Shown: positions 7,419 to 16,420, numbered from the stretch's first letter. The stretch: 25,281 nucleotides of DNA from an uncultured Prevotella sp. (GCA_900539625.1 UQCW01000040.1:1-25281), one strand, 5' to 3'. The notes: a model not told the origin generated them from the sequence alone. Translations and numbers: made by a program.

Positions 7419-8652
7419 AAAGCGTTGGCTGGGCATCGCTTTCGAAATCGTTGGTTGAATTGTTGGTGTCAACCCATTTTCCGTTCTGCTTTTTACGCAC
7501 GACGGCTTTGCCATAGCGCGACTGGTCTTTGTCGACGCTGCCGCAATGTGCCCAACCGGCATCGAGCGCCGAACTGGTCACGTTCCACTTGTATTCGCTC
7601 GCAACGCTCAGATTGACAGCATCAATGATCCAATCGTTGGGGATTTTGAAGGCTTCGCCGTCCATGTCGAAGGCATATTCTCCGAAGGTGAAGAGATAGG
7701 TGTAGGTGTACTTATAGTTTTTGATGAACGTTTGGGCATCGACCGTTGGGCGGCAGATGGCATAGGCTTTGAAACCACGGTTGTGCATGCCGAAATAGCT
7801 GGCGGAATAGTCATACCAGTTGATGAGGTTGGGCACGTTGGGGTTGTCGGTGTCTGAGAAATTGGGATTGCTGCTTTCATCGTAGATTTCAAAGTTGGCC
7901 GACGAGAGGTCGATCGACTTGCTGTTGAACTCCTTATGGTTGATGGCATTGATGGCCACCACGACTTCTTTGCCCGGCTGAATGGGATAGTCGCGTCCGC
8001 TGCCAGGGAACATATAGACGGCATCCACCGTCATGGCCTTGTCGAGAATGTTGGGTTTATAATCCTGTTTGATGACCGTCAGGAAATCGCTCTCCACGAA
8101 AGCCAGACCGTCGAGATAGAGCACAGAATCGGAATTGTTGGCAATCTTGAAGTACTGGTCGTCGGAGTATTGCTTGCCCTCGGGCGTCAGCGTGCCAGAG
8201 AAGAAGATTTCTGAGAGCACCAGGCCGTCTTGCGCATGATAGGTGTTCAAAGCGAGCGTTTTTCCCTGAACGAGATTTGATTTTGAAACGACGAGGTTGT
8301 CGCTGGTGGTTTTCACGCTGGAGGTCACCGTTGTGGAATCATCGAAGGCATAAGCAATCTGGCCTTCGACGGCCACATTATAGACGCCGACGGGCAGGGT
8401 CAAAGTGTCGGTGTACTGACTGCCGTTCAGACGAAAATTGTTGGTCACGAACTGCTCTTTGGTGCTCACATTTGTCAGCACGGCCTTGGCGGAGGTCAGT
8501 TTTGGGGAATTGACATTAAGCGGCATGTCGAGCGACAGAGCGAAGCCCACCGTTTCCGGTGTGTTAATGACGGGGTCATCGGAACTGCATGCTGCGAAAG
8601 ACATGCCAAGCGCACAAAGCGCGGTCAAGGACAGGAGTTTTCTTGATTTCAT
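7411..8652 (-). CDS. Outer-membrane lipoprotein, DUF4876-like
   Basis: A lipoprotein of 413 residues from the chosen start. The frame stays open to 8685, but the start at 8652 gives a clean signal, MKSRKLLSLTALCALGMSFA, followed by lipobox Cys and an SSDDP spacer typical of exposed Bacteroidetes lipoproteins. The first folded part, about 30-125 (FALSLDMPLNV..., LTNVSTKEQFVTNNF, LPVGVYNVAVEGQIAYA), looks like an immunoglobulin-like beta domain. The larger second part (LVLSEIFFSGTLTPEGKQYS, DQYFKIANNSDSVLYLDGL, EVVVAINAINHKEFN, FKIPNDWIIDAVNL) matches what I recall of DUF4876, including elements like a lamin-tail domain ('EIYNNSD...LDG'). It has no known enzymatic residues. It lies between the DUF6850-like barrel and the M16 protease. 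It may capture the receptor's ligand on the cell surface; this is inference. Confidence 0.85.
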   Translation of the reverse strand: MKSRKLLSLTALCALGMSFAACSSDDPVINTPETVGFALSLDMPLNVNSPKLTSAKAVLTNVSTKEQFVTNNFRLNGSQYTDTLTLPVGVYNVAVEGQIAYAFDDSTTVTSSVKTTSDNLVVSKSNLVQGKTLALNTYHAQDGLVLSEIFFSGTLTPEGKQYSDDQYFKIANNSDSVLYLDGLAFVESDFLTVIKQDYKPNILDKAMTVDAVYMFPGSGRDYPIQPGKEVVVAINAINHKEFNSKSIDLSSANFEIYDESSNPNFSDTDNPNVPNLINWYDYSASYFGMHNRGFKAYAICRPTVDAQTFIKNYKYTYTYLFTFGEYAFDMDGEAFKIPNDWIIDAVNLSVASEYKWNVTSSALDAGWAHCGSVDKDQSRYGKAVVRKKQNGKWVDTNNSTNDFESDAQPTLFK

Positions 8653-8759
8653 ATTTTTGGGTTTTAGGTATTTTAGAATATTCATAATTCAAGGGGGAGG
8701 AAGATGTATAATCCCTCTCCTCAATCTTACTTATACATTATATTATATTGTACATTTCC

Positions 8760-10292
8760 TCAAAGCTCCACACCGACGGACAAGCGCTGCGACCAGGCGC
8801 GGTTGTCGGCATCGTTGGCCGCCAGCGTTCCTCCGAGTTCGATGAAAAGGAAATGGCGACGGAGAGGCATGGCCCAACGCAAAACGGCCTGCGAGAGGAC
8901 GTAACTGGCGGAGGCGGAGGCGAAGGTGTGGTTCATCAAAGCGATGTTGGCATCGCTCATCGTGACGTATGGCATCTGCATGGACGACGAGAGGGCGGCA
9001 TGGTAAGCCGCAGAGAGGTTCACGGAGAGCAGATTGCGGCGAGGAAGCAGGCGCTGCCACTGGCCTTTGGCCTCCACCGTGGCTTTTGAGAAGGAGAGGC
9101 GGCGTTCTGGAAAGACATAGTGCGCAGCATGATCCATGATGCCCGCCGAGAGGGCCACGTTCCAAGAGGTGTGGTCGCGCTGTTGCGCGTAGAGGGCCGA
9201 GGCTTGAAGGGTGGTGGCCCGTGCGCGATAGGTGGTCAGTTCGTCAACGATGCGGTATTCCGTTGAACTGGAACTGCCTGCTATCTGCTCGTTGCCCGTT
9301 CGTCGTTCATGGCAGACCGCCGCTTTCAGCAGCCAGCCATCGCGCTGGCCCTGCCTCCACCCCACCTCGCCCTTCAGCGTCTGGACGCCGAGCACCGAGA
9401 TGGGCAGGGCGTTGAGATTGGGGAGGATGCGATGGTAGGGGGTATAGGCATACTGTGTGGAGAACATCAGTCCGCTTTTACCCGTTGGCACGAGGTCGAT
9501 GCCGACTTCGCATCCCGTGGCCTTATAATAAGCAGAGGCGTTGTTGCCGGAGAAGCGTTTATAGTCCATCCCCAATCCGAGCATGTGGTATTCGGGTATG
9601 ACGCCGGCCTCACGAAGGAAGGCCACATGGTTTGTCTGCTTATAGAAGCGCAAACCGCCAGTCAGTCCCAATTCATGGGACGCCAGCAAAGGGGCTGATG
9701 CGCCGAAAAGCAGCGTGAGGTCGGTCACGATGTTGCGCGGACGCGGGTCGGTCGTTCGATATTCATGTTCGGCTCGGAAGCGGGCCTCAGCGCCGATTTT
9801 TATTTTCTTCCAGGCCGAAGCCCACCCGGCCTTGAAGGCGTAACGCTCAAACGTGAGGTCGCCTCCCAAGGTGTCGGCCATCACATAGGGATAGAGCAAG
9901 AGGAAATCGGCCGTGGAGTTCCATTTCACGCGCCGACGCTCTCCCGTTGCATATTCAGCAAGGCCCCAAACGGCCGTGTTCGCTGAGAGACGCAAATGGG
10001 AGTCGGCCGTGAATAGCAGCGTTTTCTGTCCCTGGCCCAACTGGTAGAAGAAGGGACGGACGGCCCGGTGGTTCTCGGCTGTTGCTGCAATGCGCGACAG
10101 ACTGGTGGCATAGCGGCGGACTTCCAGCGCGGGATTGCCATCGACGGGCTTCAAAGCGTCGAGATAAGCATCGGCGTGCTCTGCCAGAGAAAGGGTGTCA
10201 ATGCCTCTTACGTCTGCTAACGCCGCAAGGGATTTTACGGTGGCGATGAGGAATATCAAAAGACGGAGGCACGTTGAAAAAGGGGTGTTCAT
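8760..10292 (-). CDS. Outer-membrane beta-barrel protein, DUF6850-like
   Basis: A 510-residue exported protein with signal peptide MNTPFSTCLRLLIFLIATVKSLAALA. From about 85 to the end it is made of alternating, aromatic-rich beta strands with short turns (DSHLRLSANTAVWGLAEYAT, FERYAFKAGWASAWKKIKIG, LGLTGGLRFYKQTNHV, LMFSTQYAYTPYHRI). It closes on a final strand WSQRLSVGVEL, as expected for a membrane barrel. There is no TonB plug. I recall this family as DUF6850, commonly found next to DUF4876 lipoproteins and a TonB receptor; that is memory, not a search. It starts 57 nt after the 133-aa lipoprotein on the same strand. It could be a partner channel, a scaffold for the surface lipoproteins or an export barrel. 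Confidence 0.8.
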   Translation of the reverse strand: MNTPFSTCLRLLIFLIATVKSLAALADVRGIDTLSLAEHADAYLDALKPVDGNPALEVRRYATSLSRIAATAENHRAVRPFFYQLGQGQKTLLFTADSHLRLSANTAVWGLAEYATGERRRVKWNSTADFLLLYPYVMADTLGGDLTFERYAFKAGWASAWKKIKIGAEARFRAEHEYRTTDPRPRNIVTDLTLLFGASAPLLASHELGLTGGLRFYKQTNHVAFLREAGVIPEYHMLGLGMDYKRFSGNNASAYYKATGCEVGIDLVPTGKSGLMFSTQYAYTPYHRILPNLNALPISVLGVQTLKGEVGWRQGQRDGWLLKAAVCHERRTGNEQIAGSSSSTEYRIVDELTTYRARATTLQASALYAQQRDHTSWNVALSAGIMDHAAHYVFPERRLSFSKATVEAKGQWQRLLPRRNLLSVNLSAAYHAALSSSMQMPYVTMSDANIALMNHTFASASASYVLSQAVLRWAMPLRRHFLFIELGGTLAANDADNRAWSQRLSVGVEL

Positions 10293-10349
10293 TATGTCGC
10301 GGAATGGGGGGATTTGTTTAAGGGATGGCGGCGACCTGTTTGCTGTGGC

Positions 10350-10751
10350 TCACATGAGAATGATGTCCAGACTAACGAGCGACGGATGGTCGAGCACCTT
10401 TATATAAGGAGTGCTGGCACGGAAATTGGCTGTTTGATTTGTGCCATCGGGCGCTGCATAGCGCACGGAGCCTTCCACGTCGACGGCATACACGCCTCGA
10501 AAAACTTCGAGCGAGGCTTCGCCAGCCTGGAAGGTGGAGGTGGTGAACGACTGCTTGTTGTTGAGATTCGTCAGGCGGACGGTGCCTTGCAGCTTTTCCA
10601 AACGGAGGCTGTCGGGCAAAACGAGGCGCACACGGGCTTCAGCATAGTAGTCGTCATTGGATTTCTGGCAGGCTACAAACAGAATGGGGATGCAAACAAC
10701 CAACAGGGCCAAAGCAACCCAGCAACTTTTCAATAAAACATTTGTCAGCAT
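10350..10751 (-). CDS. Small lipoprotein similar to the N-terminal domain of the DUF4876-like protein
   Basis: A 133-residue lipoprotein: hydrophobic signal (CWVALALLVVCIPILF), lipobox VAC, then QKSNDD. The mature part, about 95 residues, aligns by eye with residues 30-125 of the larger lipoprotein encoded at 7411-8652. KLQGTVRLTNLNNKQSFTT matches KLTSAKAVLTNVSTKEQFVT, and VFRGVYAVDVEGSVRYA matches LPVGVYNVAVEGQIAYA. It is thus a stand-alone copy of that beta domain. It lies 105 nt after the TonB receptor and 57 nt before the barrel gene, in the same direction. Function is unknown; a surface or periplasmic accessory of the receptor complex is plausible. Confidence 0.8.
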   Translation of the reverse strand: MLTNVLLKSCWVALALLVVCIPILFVACQKSNDDYYAEARVRLVLPDSLRLEKLQGTVRLTNLNNKQSFTTSTFQAGEASLEVFRGVYAVDVEGSVRYAAPDGTNQTANFRASTPYIKVLDHPSLVSLDIILM

Positions 10752-10856
10752 GATTTCTGAATTTTTGAGTGTGGGGACGGCCTTCCAAACGTTTTCCTTC
10801 GGACCACGTTTTTCTGCACTTCCTCCTGTTGGAGACGAACCGACTATGCGGCCGCC

Positions 10857-13613
10857 TCAGATATTCATATTCACTTCCAAGCCGAAATAAGGCGTGACGT
10901 AACGGCGTATCTTGAAATTGTTTCTCACATAATCAGGATGCGCATCCCAAAGTTTGTTGACAAAGAGCGCCAGCATCAGGCGGTCGTTCATCAGGCGCTT
11001 GGTGGCCTTGAGATTCACGTTCATGGAAAAGGGAACGGTCTGGCGGTCGTAGAGCGAGGGGTTGTAGGTGCGCACGAGAAAACTGAGGGAGGGGTTGGCA
11101 GCATCGGCATCCGTGAAGTCATGCACCATGCCCGAAGCGTCCATATAGCGCAGGGGGCGGTTTTCCTTCGGCATGCTCTGGTTGGCTGTCAGCCACATGC
11201 ACTGGGCCGAGAGCGAAATGCCCAGGCGCAAAGAGGGGATGTCGGTATCGAAGGTGAAGTTGGTGTTGGTCATCTCGCGGATGTATCCGTCGGCATCACG
11301 GTAGATACCGACCACATTGACTTGACTGCCGCCCACCACACGGCTCGGGCGCTCCATGACGTCTTGCGAATTGCGATATTCGGTTTTAAACCACGCGCCG
11401 GTGACAGTCAGGCGGGTGTTGACAACGGGAACGCGCCGCGTGGAAAGCGTAAATTCCACCCCGCGTTTGAGTTCCTGACTGCCGTTGGCGGTGAGGTAAT
11501 AGGCTCGCAGGTCGGTCTGCATGTCGTAAGGCAACGCCAACACGTCGGGCTGCCCCGTAAGCGCATTGCCATCTATGGCCGAGGCATCGTAACGCTTATA
11601 GGTGTAGGGGGCATAGACGGCCATCTGGCGGAAACCCGATGTCATGTTTTCTTTGAAATAGGCCAACGTCAGGCGATTGCCCCACCATGAGGCATCGATG
11701 CCCACCTCCCACTTGAGGTTGCGTGCAGGACGCAGGGCAGTGTTTGTCGCGTCTACCACGTAAGTCTGCATCACCACACGGCGGTATTCCTTCACGGCAT
11801 GGTAATAATTGAGTTCCACGAGGTCGAGGTAGGCCTTGTCGGGGAATAATTGGTTGAGCGTAGGCATCTTCGTGTGCCAGCCAACACCGCCCGTCAGTCT
11901 CAACGTAAGGTCGCGCCCTGAAATTTCGAGAGGCGGCAAAGTCAAGCCGAGGTTGAGGCGGGGGTCGGCATAGACGCGGCCGTGGAGCAGACGATCCTTT
12001 GGCAGATTGAAAAGGGAGGAGGCACGCACGCCGCCTTGGATGTCGGCACAAAAATTGCCGAGGGGGCGACTGGCACTGATTTCGGCAAAGAGGCCGCCCT
12101 GATGCGAGGCGGGGATGGCGCTATAGGCTCTCGAGCGCAAGGAGGCGGAGGGGTAAAGCGGCTGCAGGGGGTTGAAGACCTGGCCGCGACCGTAGTTTTT
12201 GTCGAACTGCCAATCGGCGCCCACTCTCAGCGATGCCGTTGCCACACTCAAAGAGGGAGGCGCGATGGTGGCGGCGATTTTGGTATAGGCGCTCACGGGC
12301 AGCCCCTCCACGAGCTGGGTGGCGGTGTAGGTGTTGGGCGTGATGAGCACAGCATCGTGTTCGCCGTCTTCCCTCGCCAAAGATGCCGGTGTCTGGCGGT
12401 CGAGTTGCACGAGGCGCGTACGACTGGTGCGGTCGGCCTCGGCAGAAAAGGCAGCGGAAATGTCGAGTGTTTTCAGCCAAAGGCGTTCACTTTTGCGGGC
12501 AGTGAGCGTCCAAGAGACATCGGAGGAAAAGCGGTTGAACTGCTGCGAAAAGCGGTCGACACCACCGTAGTTGAGTTCGGGGTCGACTTTGTCTTTATCA
12601 AACGAACCGCCGTAGTCCACATTCAGGCTCCATGCCGACTGATAGCGCCGCAGGGAGTTTTTCTTGTGAAGACGGGCGGAGAGCGTGAGGCGCGAATAGT
12701 TTTCAAGCGGATTTCGGGGGTCGGCCCTGCTGATGAGATAATCAGCACTGACATTGAGGGCGAGCTGGCGGGGCTTCCATTCAAGCCCCTTGGCGGCATG
12801 AAAGAGTTTGGAGTTCATGTCGGCCTTGAAGCGGGCAGAGAGGGCATGGCCGCCCTTGCGCCGCGTGATTTTCACCACGCCGCTCGTCAAGTCGCCATAT
12901 TCCACGGAGGGAATGCCGCGCACCACTTCCACACGCTCGATGTCATCAGTGGAGAGACTGCGCATGTCGACGCCCTGGTCGGTGAAGTCGCGCGAGAGGG
13001 CGCGGCTGTCGGTGGCGCCCGCCACATATTGCATGTTGGCATTTGTGCTAACACGCGCCCCGTCGATCACGAAGGCGGTGCCGAGGGCTGAGGTCTGATA
13101 GTCGCTACTGGAAATGGGAACTTCGCGTAGGTGTATGGTGCTGGGGGAAGATAGCTGAGGGTCGCGTGAGTAGCCTCCCGGCAGGAGTTCGAGGATATCG
13201 GCAAAAGAGGAGGGCTGAAGATGCTGCATGGCATGGCGAGCTATGGTGGAGGCGCTCGTCAGACCGAGAGACTCTGTTGCCGTGACCACCACACCATTGA
13301 GCTGGTGAGCTTTCGGAAGCAGCGCGTAGGTGGCACCAGCGGAGAGTTTGACGCGCTGCGTGGCATAGCCCATATAGGAAATATCAGCTTCAACACCGGC
13401 CGTTGCCCTGGCGGCAAAGCGCCCCTGCGCATCGGTGACGGCTGTGGGGGAAACGGAAGCTCCCGACACGCGCACCACGGCCCCAACGAGGGGTTGCTTT
13501 GTCTGCGCGTCGACCACGAAGCCCGTGATGGCGGGCTTCGGAGATTGTGCGGCGGCAGAGGCGGCAACGACCAGTGTGAATGCTGACAATATCTGTTTCT
13601 GAAGAATGGGCAT
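10857..13613 (-). CDS. TonB-dependent outer-membrane receptor (not SusC type)
   Basis: 918 residues from the chosen start. A longer frame reaches 13664, but the operon promoter (13634-13664) overlaps it. The ATG at 13613 gives a normal signal peptide, MPILQKQILSAFTLVVAASAAAQ. Residues about 28-95 are a carboxypeptidase-regulatory-like domain (ITGFVVDAQTKQPLVGAVVR). A possible TonB box lies in NGVVVTAT (about 104-111). The plug spans about 115-250 and ends VEVVRGIPSVEYGDLTSGVV. The rest is a large 22-strand-type barrel ending GLEVNMNI. The SusC signature is absent and no SusD gene follows, so this is a FecA/CirA-like importer rather than a polysaccharide locus. It heads an operon of two lipoproteins, a barrel and an M16 protease, which favours a protein, peptide or metal-complex ligand. 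ExbB, ExbD and TonB must come from elsewhere. Confidence 0.92.
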   Translation of the reverse strand: MPILQKQILSAFTLVVAASAAAQSPKPAITGFVVDAQTKQPLVGAVVRVSGASVSPTAVTDAQGRFAARATAGVEADISYMGYATQRVKLSAGATYALLPKAHQLNGVVVTATESLGLTSASTIARHAMQHLQPSSFADILELLPGGYSRDPQLSSPSTIHLREVPISSSDYQTSALGTAFVIDGARVSTNANMQYVAGATDSRALSRDFTDQGVDMRSLSTDDIERVEVVRGIPSVEYGDLTSGVVKITRRKGGHALSARFKADMNSKLFHAAKGLEWKPRQLALNVSADYLISRADPRNPLENYSRLTLSARLHKKNSLRRYQSAWSLNVDYGGSFDKDKVDPELNYGGVDRFSQQFNRFSSDVSWTLTARKSERLWLKTLDISAAFSAEADRTSRTRLVQLDRQTPASLAREDGEHDAVLITPNTYTATQLVEGLPVSAYTKIAATIAPPSLSVATASLRVGADWQFDKNYGRGQVFNPLQPLYPSASLRSRAYSAIPASHQGGLFAEISASRPLGNFCADIQGGVRASSLFNLPKDRLLHGRVYADPRLNLGLTLPPLEISGRDLTLRLTGGVGWHTKMPTLNQLFPDKAYLDLVELNYYHAVKEYRRVVMQTYVVDATNTALRPARNLKWEVGIDASWWGNRLTLAYFKENMTSGFRQMAVYAPYTYKRYDASAIDGNALTGQPDVLALPYDMQTDLRAYYLTANGSQELKRGVEFTLSTRRVPVVNTRLTVTGAWFKTEYRNSQDVMERPSRVVGGSQVNVVGIYRDADGYIREMTNTNFTFDTDIPSLRLGISLSAQCMWLTANQSMPKENRPLRYMDASGMVHDFTDADAANPSLSFLVRTYNPSLYDRQTVPFSMNVNLKATKRLMNDRLMLALFVNKLWDAHPDYVRNNFKIRRYVTPYFGLEVNMNI

Positions 13614-13633
13614 ATTGGGGATTTTTGACGGTG

Positions 13634-13664
13634 CAAAATTACGCAGCGAAGGAATCCTGGGCAA
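13634..13664 (-). promoter_or_regulatory. Promoter of the TonB-receptor/M16 operon
   Basis: On the minus strand: TTG (13664 to 13662), a 20-nt spacer, then TAATTTTG (13641 to 13634), a full match to the Bacteroidetes -7 consensus TAnnTTTG. The transcript would start near 13627, only about 14 nt before the ATG at 13613. This rules out the upstream ATG at 13664 as the translation start. Confidence 0.7.
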
Positions 13665-13747
13665 TCGCCATTTTTCAGTATTTTCTTCCTTGAGTGGTTA
13701 GGCCCGCACAAGGCGACATCGGGACGGCGGCGGAGGGGTCATCAGAT

Positions 13748-13830
13748 GTGGGTATGAATATATTATATATAATGTGTAGGTGTATATTATATATAATGCG
13801 TAGGTATATATTATGGTGTAGGTATATATA
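13748..13830. repeat. AT-rich degenerate tandem repeat
   Basis: Four shortening units built on G-TGTAGGTATATATTATATATAAT, at about 13748-13773, 13774-13797, 13798-13814 and 13815-13830. Each of the first two contains the 12-bp palindrome ATTATATATAAT. The array sits between the two divergent promoters and would melt or bend easily. Confidence 0.7.
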
Positions 13831-13870
13831 AGGAATGGCGGACCGCAAATGTTTTGTAAGTATATTTTTG

Positions 13871-13953
13871 TACCTTTGCATAAGGTAGGCGGCACCTCAG
13901 CATAGCGTTCAAGCAAGCTTGACGCTCTGCATTCGGTTTGCACTACCTTTGCA
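13871..13953 (+). promoter_or_regulatory. CotH operon promoter within a palindromic element
   Basis: The likely promoter is TTG (13919-13921), a 22-nt spacer and TACCTTTG (13944-13951). A second identical 10-mer, TACCTTTGCA, lies at 13871-13880, but its nearest TTTG (13853-13856) is only 14 nt away. Between them is a hairpin: AGCGT-T-CAAGC (13904-13914) pairs with GCTTGACGCT (13917-13926). The outer sequences gcataaggtag (13879-13889) and ctacctttgc (13943-13952) are near-perfect inverted repeats. This could be a regulator site overlapping the promoter. Confidence 0.55.
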
Positions 13954-14051
13954 GCATGTCGGCGGCTGGCGTACGTTTTGTTTGTTGTTGCGCCCCCGCA
14001 GTTACTTAGTAGTGGACTATTATTACTAAAAACCCATTCAATTTCAACACC

Positions 14052-16420
14052 ATGAAAAAAATATTTCTCTTCTCCTTGCTTCTCTCTCTGCCGCTCGTTT
14101 TGATGGCAGCGGTGGGCATTAAAGACGGCGAGAAATACCGCATCGTCTGCCAGAAGTATGCAACAGGATGTCTCGTTCTCGGAGAGCGGCACAACAAGGC
14201 GCCGCTGCTATTTTACGACACGGAAGGGGCGGAGGTGCCCACCGATGCCTGGTGGGTGGTTTCGAAACGCGGCGGCGGATATACGTTCAGAAATGCGGCC
14301 ACGGGAGAGTTTATGGTGTATAAGGAAGGGAAGGTGAAGAACGAGGCTGGATTGTACACGGCCAAGGGCATACAGCTCTCCGATGCGGCAAAGGATGATT
14401 TCGCGGTCTGGATGATTGAGCCAAACGACAAGGGGTTTGCCACGATTGAAAATGCGGGACAGACGGGCCAGTTTTTCAATCTGCGCATGGATGGTTCTTT
14501 CTTGCTGGGAACGTATGTTTCGGCGGGCTCCGAAAATGGGTGCTTTCAATTGTTTGACGAGAAGGGGGCGCCGGCCATCACGGCTGGCGGCGAGGAGGAG
14601 GTGCGGCCGACGGACGGACTCTGGGCCTTCGCCGACTCGTTGCGCGTGGGCGGCAAGGACCTCCCTTACGATGCTTACAACAGGGAGTTTTTTCTCCCGC
14701 TCCCCGACACGGTGCGCGAAAGCGGACGATTGGCAACGATGGTTGAAGCGAAGTGGGCAGGGGATGCTGAGGGGCTCTCGTTGCGCATCTGCGGACAGGT
14801 CGTTGGCAACGATGGGCGCGTCTGCCTCAAGAATATTGACTGCGAAATGCCAGCCACGATTGATATTCTCAGAAATGGCGAGGAGATTGTGGCCTCGGCG
14901 CCGCTCAACATGACGTTTCTGCCTGTCGTTGAAGTCAGCGCGAAGAAGTGTAACACGGATTCCTACGTGATGGGGAGGTTGCGCGTGACAGACCCTAACG
15001 AGGATGGGTATGACGCCGTGATGAATGCTGGATTTCGCTACCGCGGCGCGTCGTCAACGATGTATCCGAAGAAGAGTTTCGCTGTGAAACTATATGATGC
15101 GGAGGGCAATTCGCTCGATCATGAGTTTTTCGGACTGAGGAATGACAACAACTGGATTCTCGACGCCATGTATAACGACGATGTGTGTATGCGCAACCGC
15201 GTGTCGACCGACCTCTGGAACGACATCGCCACGCAGCCTTACCACCGCCGAAAGGGATGGGAGAAGAAGGCTAAGACGGGAACGCGGGGAAGGTTCGTGG
15301 AGGTCATCTGCAACGGACGCTACCACGGGCTCTACTGCATGACGGAGAAAATTGACCGCAAGCAACTGAAGCTGAAGAAATTTGTGGCGGCAAAGAGGGA
15401 TGAGAATGGCGCGTACCTCTCGCTCGACACCATCCACAGCACGCTCTACAAGGCTGTCAACTGGACGTATGAGGTGTTTATGGGGCATGATTTCGATGCC
15501 AACACTTATCCACAGAAAGCGCCCTCGGCCTACTATAACAACTTGAAACGGGAAGGATGGGCTGGATATGAAATTAAATATCCCGACTGGGAAAAGGAAC
15601 GAATTGACTGGGGACCGCTCTGGAACGCGGTCAACTTCGTGGCAACGGCCAACGATGAAGCTTTTGATGAGGAGGTGGATGCGTTTTTGACTACCCCGTC
15701 CTTCGCGACTATTATCTCTTCGCGGAAATTATCCTGGCAAAGGACAACCGCGGCAAGAATATGTATTACTTCAACTACGACCAGAGGGGTTCTGAATGCA
15801 GCAAAATGTTGGGGCTCACGCCCTGGGACCTTGATGCCACCTGGGGCAGCACCTGGGACAGCAAGAAAGACGAAACGACGACGCCCGACAACGATTATGC
15901 GGAATACATGTTGCATCACACGCTCTTCTATCGTCTGAACAGGAGCATCAGATGGAACTGGACCAGGGACTTGAAGGTGCGTTACGCAGAATGGCGCAAC
16001 GAGGGGGTGTCTGCCGAAAGTCTCATCGGCCGTTTTCTCGACTATGGTGACTTGCTTTCGCAGAGCGGTGCCGACAAACGCGAGGCGCAACGGTGGGGAG
16101 CTCAGCACAAGAGCATCGCCGACAGCCTCGGATATGTCAAGGAATGGATTGAGAAACGCATCCAACATCTTGACCAACAATATGATTACTCACCTATCAT
16201 CAACGGCATACAACAACCGTTGACCAACGACTCGTTTGTTGACGCCACAGGGGGAAGAGGTTGCATCACGCTCCACGCCACGAAGCCGACAATGGTCAGA
16301 ATCCATAACATGAGCGGACGATTGGTGCAAACCGTTAATCTCTCCCGGTCGCTGATGCAGGTGGACGGACTTGCGCCTGGCATCTATCTGGTGGGGGGAA
16401 AGAAGGTGGCGGTTTGGTGA
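14052..16420 (+). pseudogene. CotH-kinase-like secreted protein, broken by a -1 frameshift
   Basis: Two overlapping frames, 14052-15938 and one ending at 16420, join into a protein of about 788 residues if one T is restored in the T5 run at 15684-15688. Just after this the first frame gives nonsense (LTTPSFATIISS). The other frame continues the homology: DYPVLRDYYLFAEIILAKD. The restored protein has a signal peptide (MKKIFLFSLLLSLPLVLMA), a lectin-like beta domain (about 20-175: GEKYRIVCQKYATGCLVLGE) and a CotH-type kinase fold from about 290. That fold shows GLRNDNNWILDAMY, CMRNRVSTDLWND, VICNGRYHGLYCMTEK and TPWDLDATWG. The tail (GIYLVGGKKVAVW) is sorting-like. CotH proteins are secreted atypical kinases related to Fam20C. 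The next gene is a close intact paralogue. The break may be a true lesion or a homopolymer sequencing error; the rest of the second frame is undamaged, which favours a recent event or an error. Confidence 0.85.

Larger units (their letters stand above)
13614..14051. other. Divergent intergenic control region
   Basis: Lies between the leftward TonB-receptor operon and the rightward CotH operon. It holds the leftward promoter (13634-13664), an AT-rich degenerate tandem repeat (13748-13830), a palindromic element with two TACCTTTGCA boxes (13871-13953) and a leader of roughly 90 nt for the CotH gene. I see no gene in it. Confidence 0.7.

Noticed and set aside
11982..13091. 369-aa frame antisense to the TonB receptor
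   Set aside because: Low-complexity Gly/Val/His-rich composition typical of reverse translation of a GC-biased gene.
10857..13613. SusC/SusD polysaccharide-utilisation locus
   Set aside because: No SusC signature in the receptor, no SusD-like lipoprotein and no glycosidase in that operon.
15684..15695. Programmed -1 frameshift in the first CotH gene
   Set aside because: The site is G-TTT-TTG, not an X-XXY-YYZ slippery heptamer, and the intact paralogue needs no shift.
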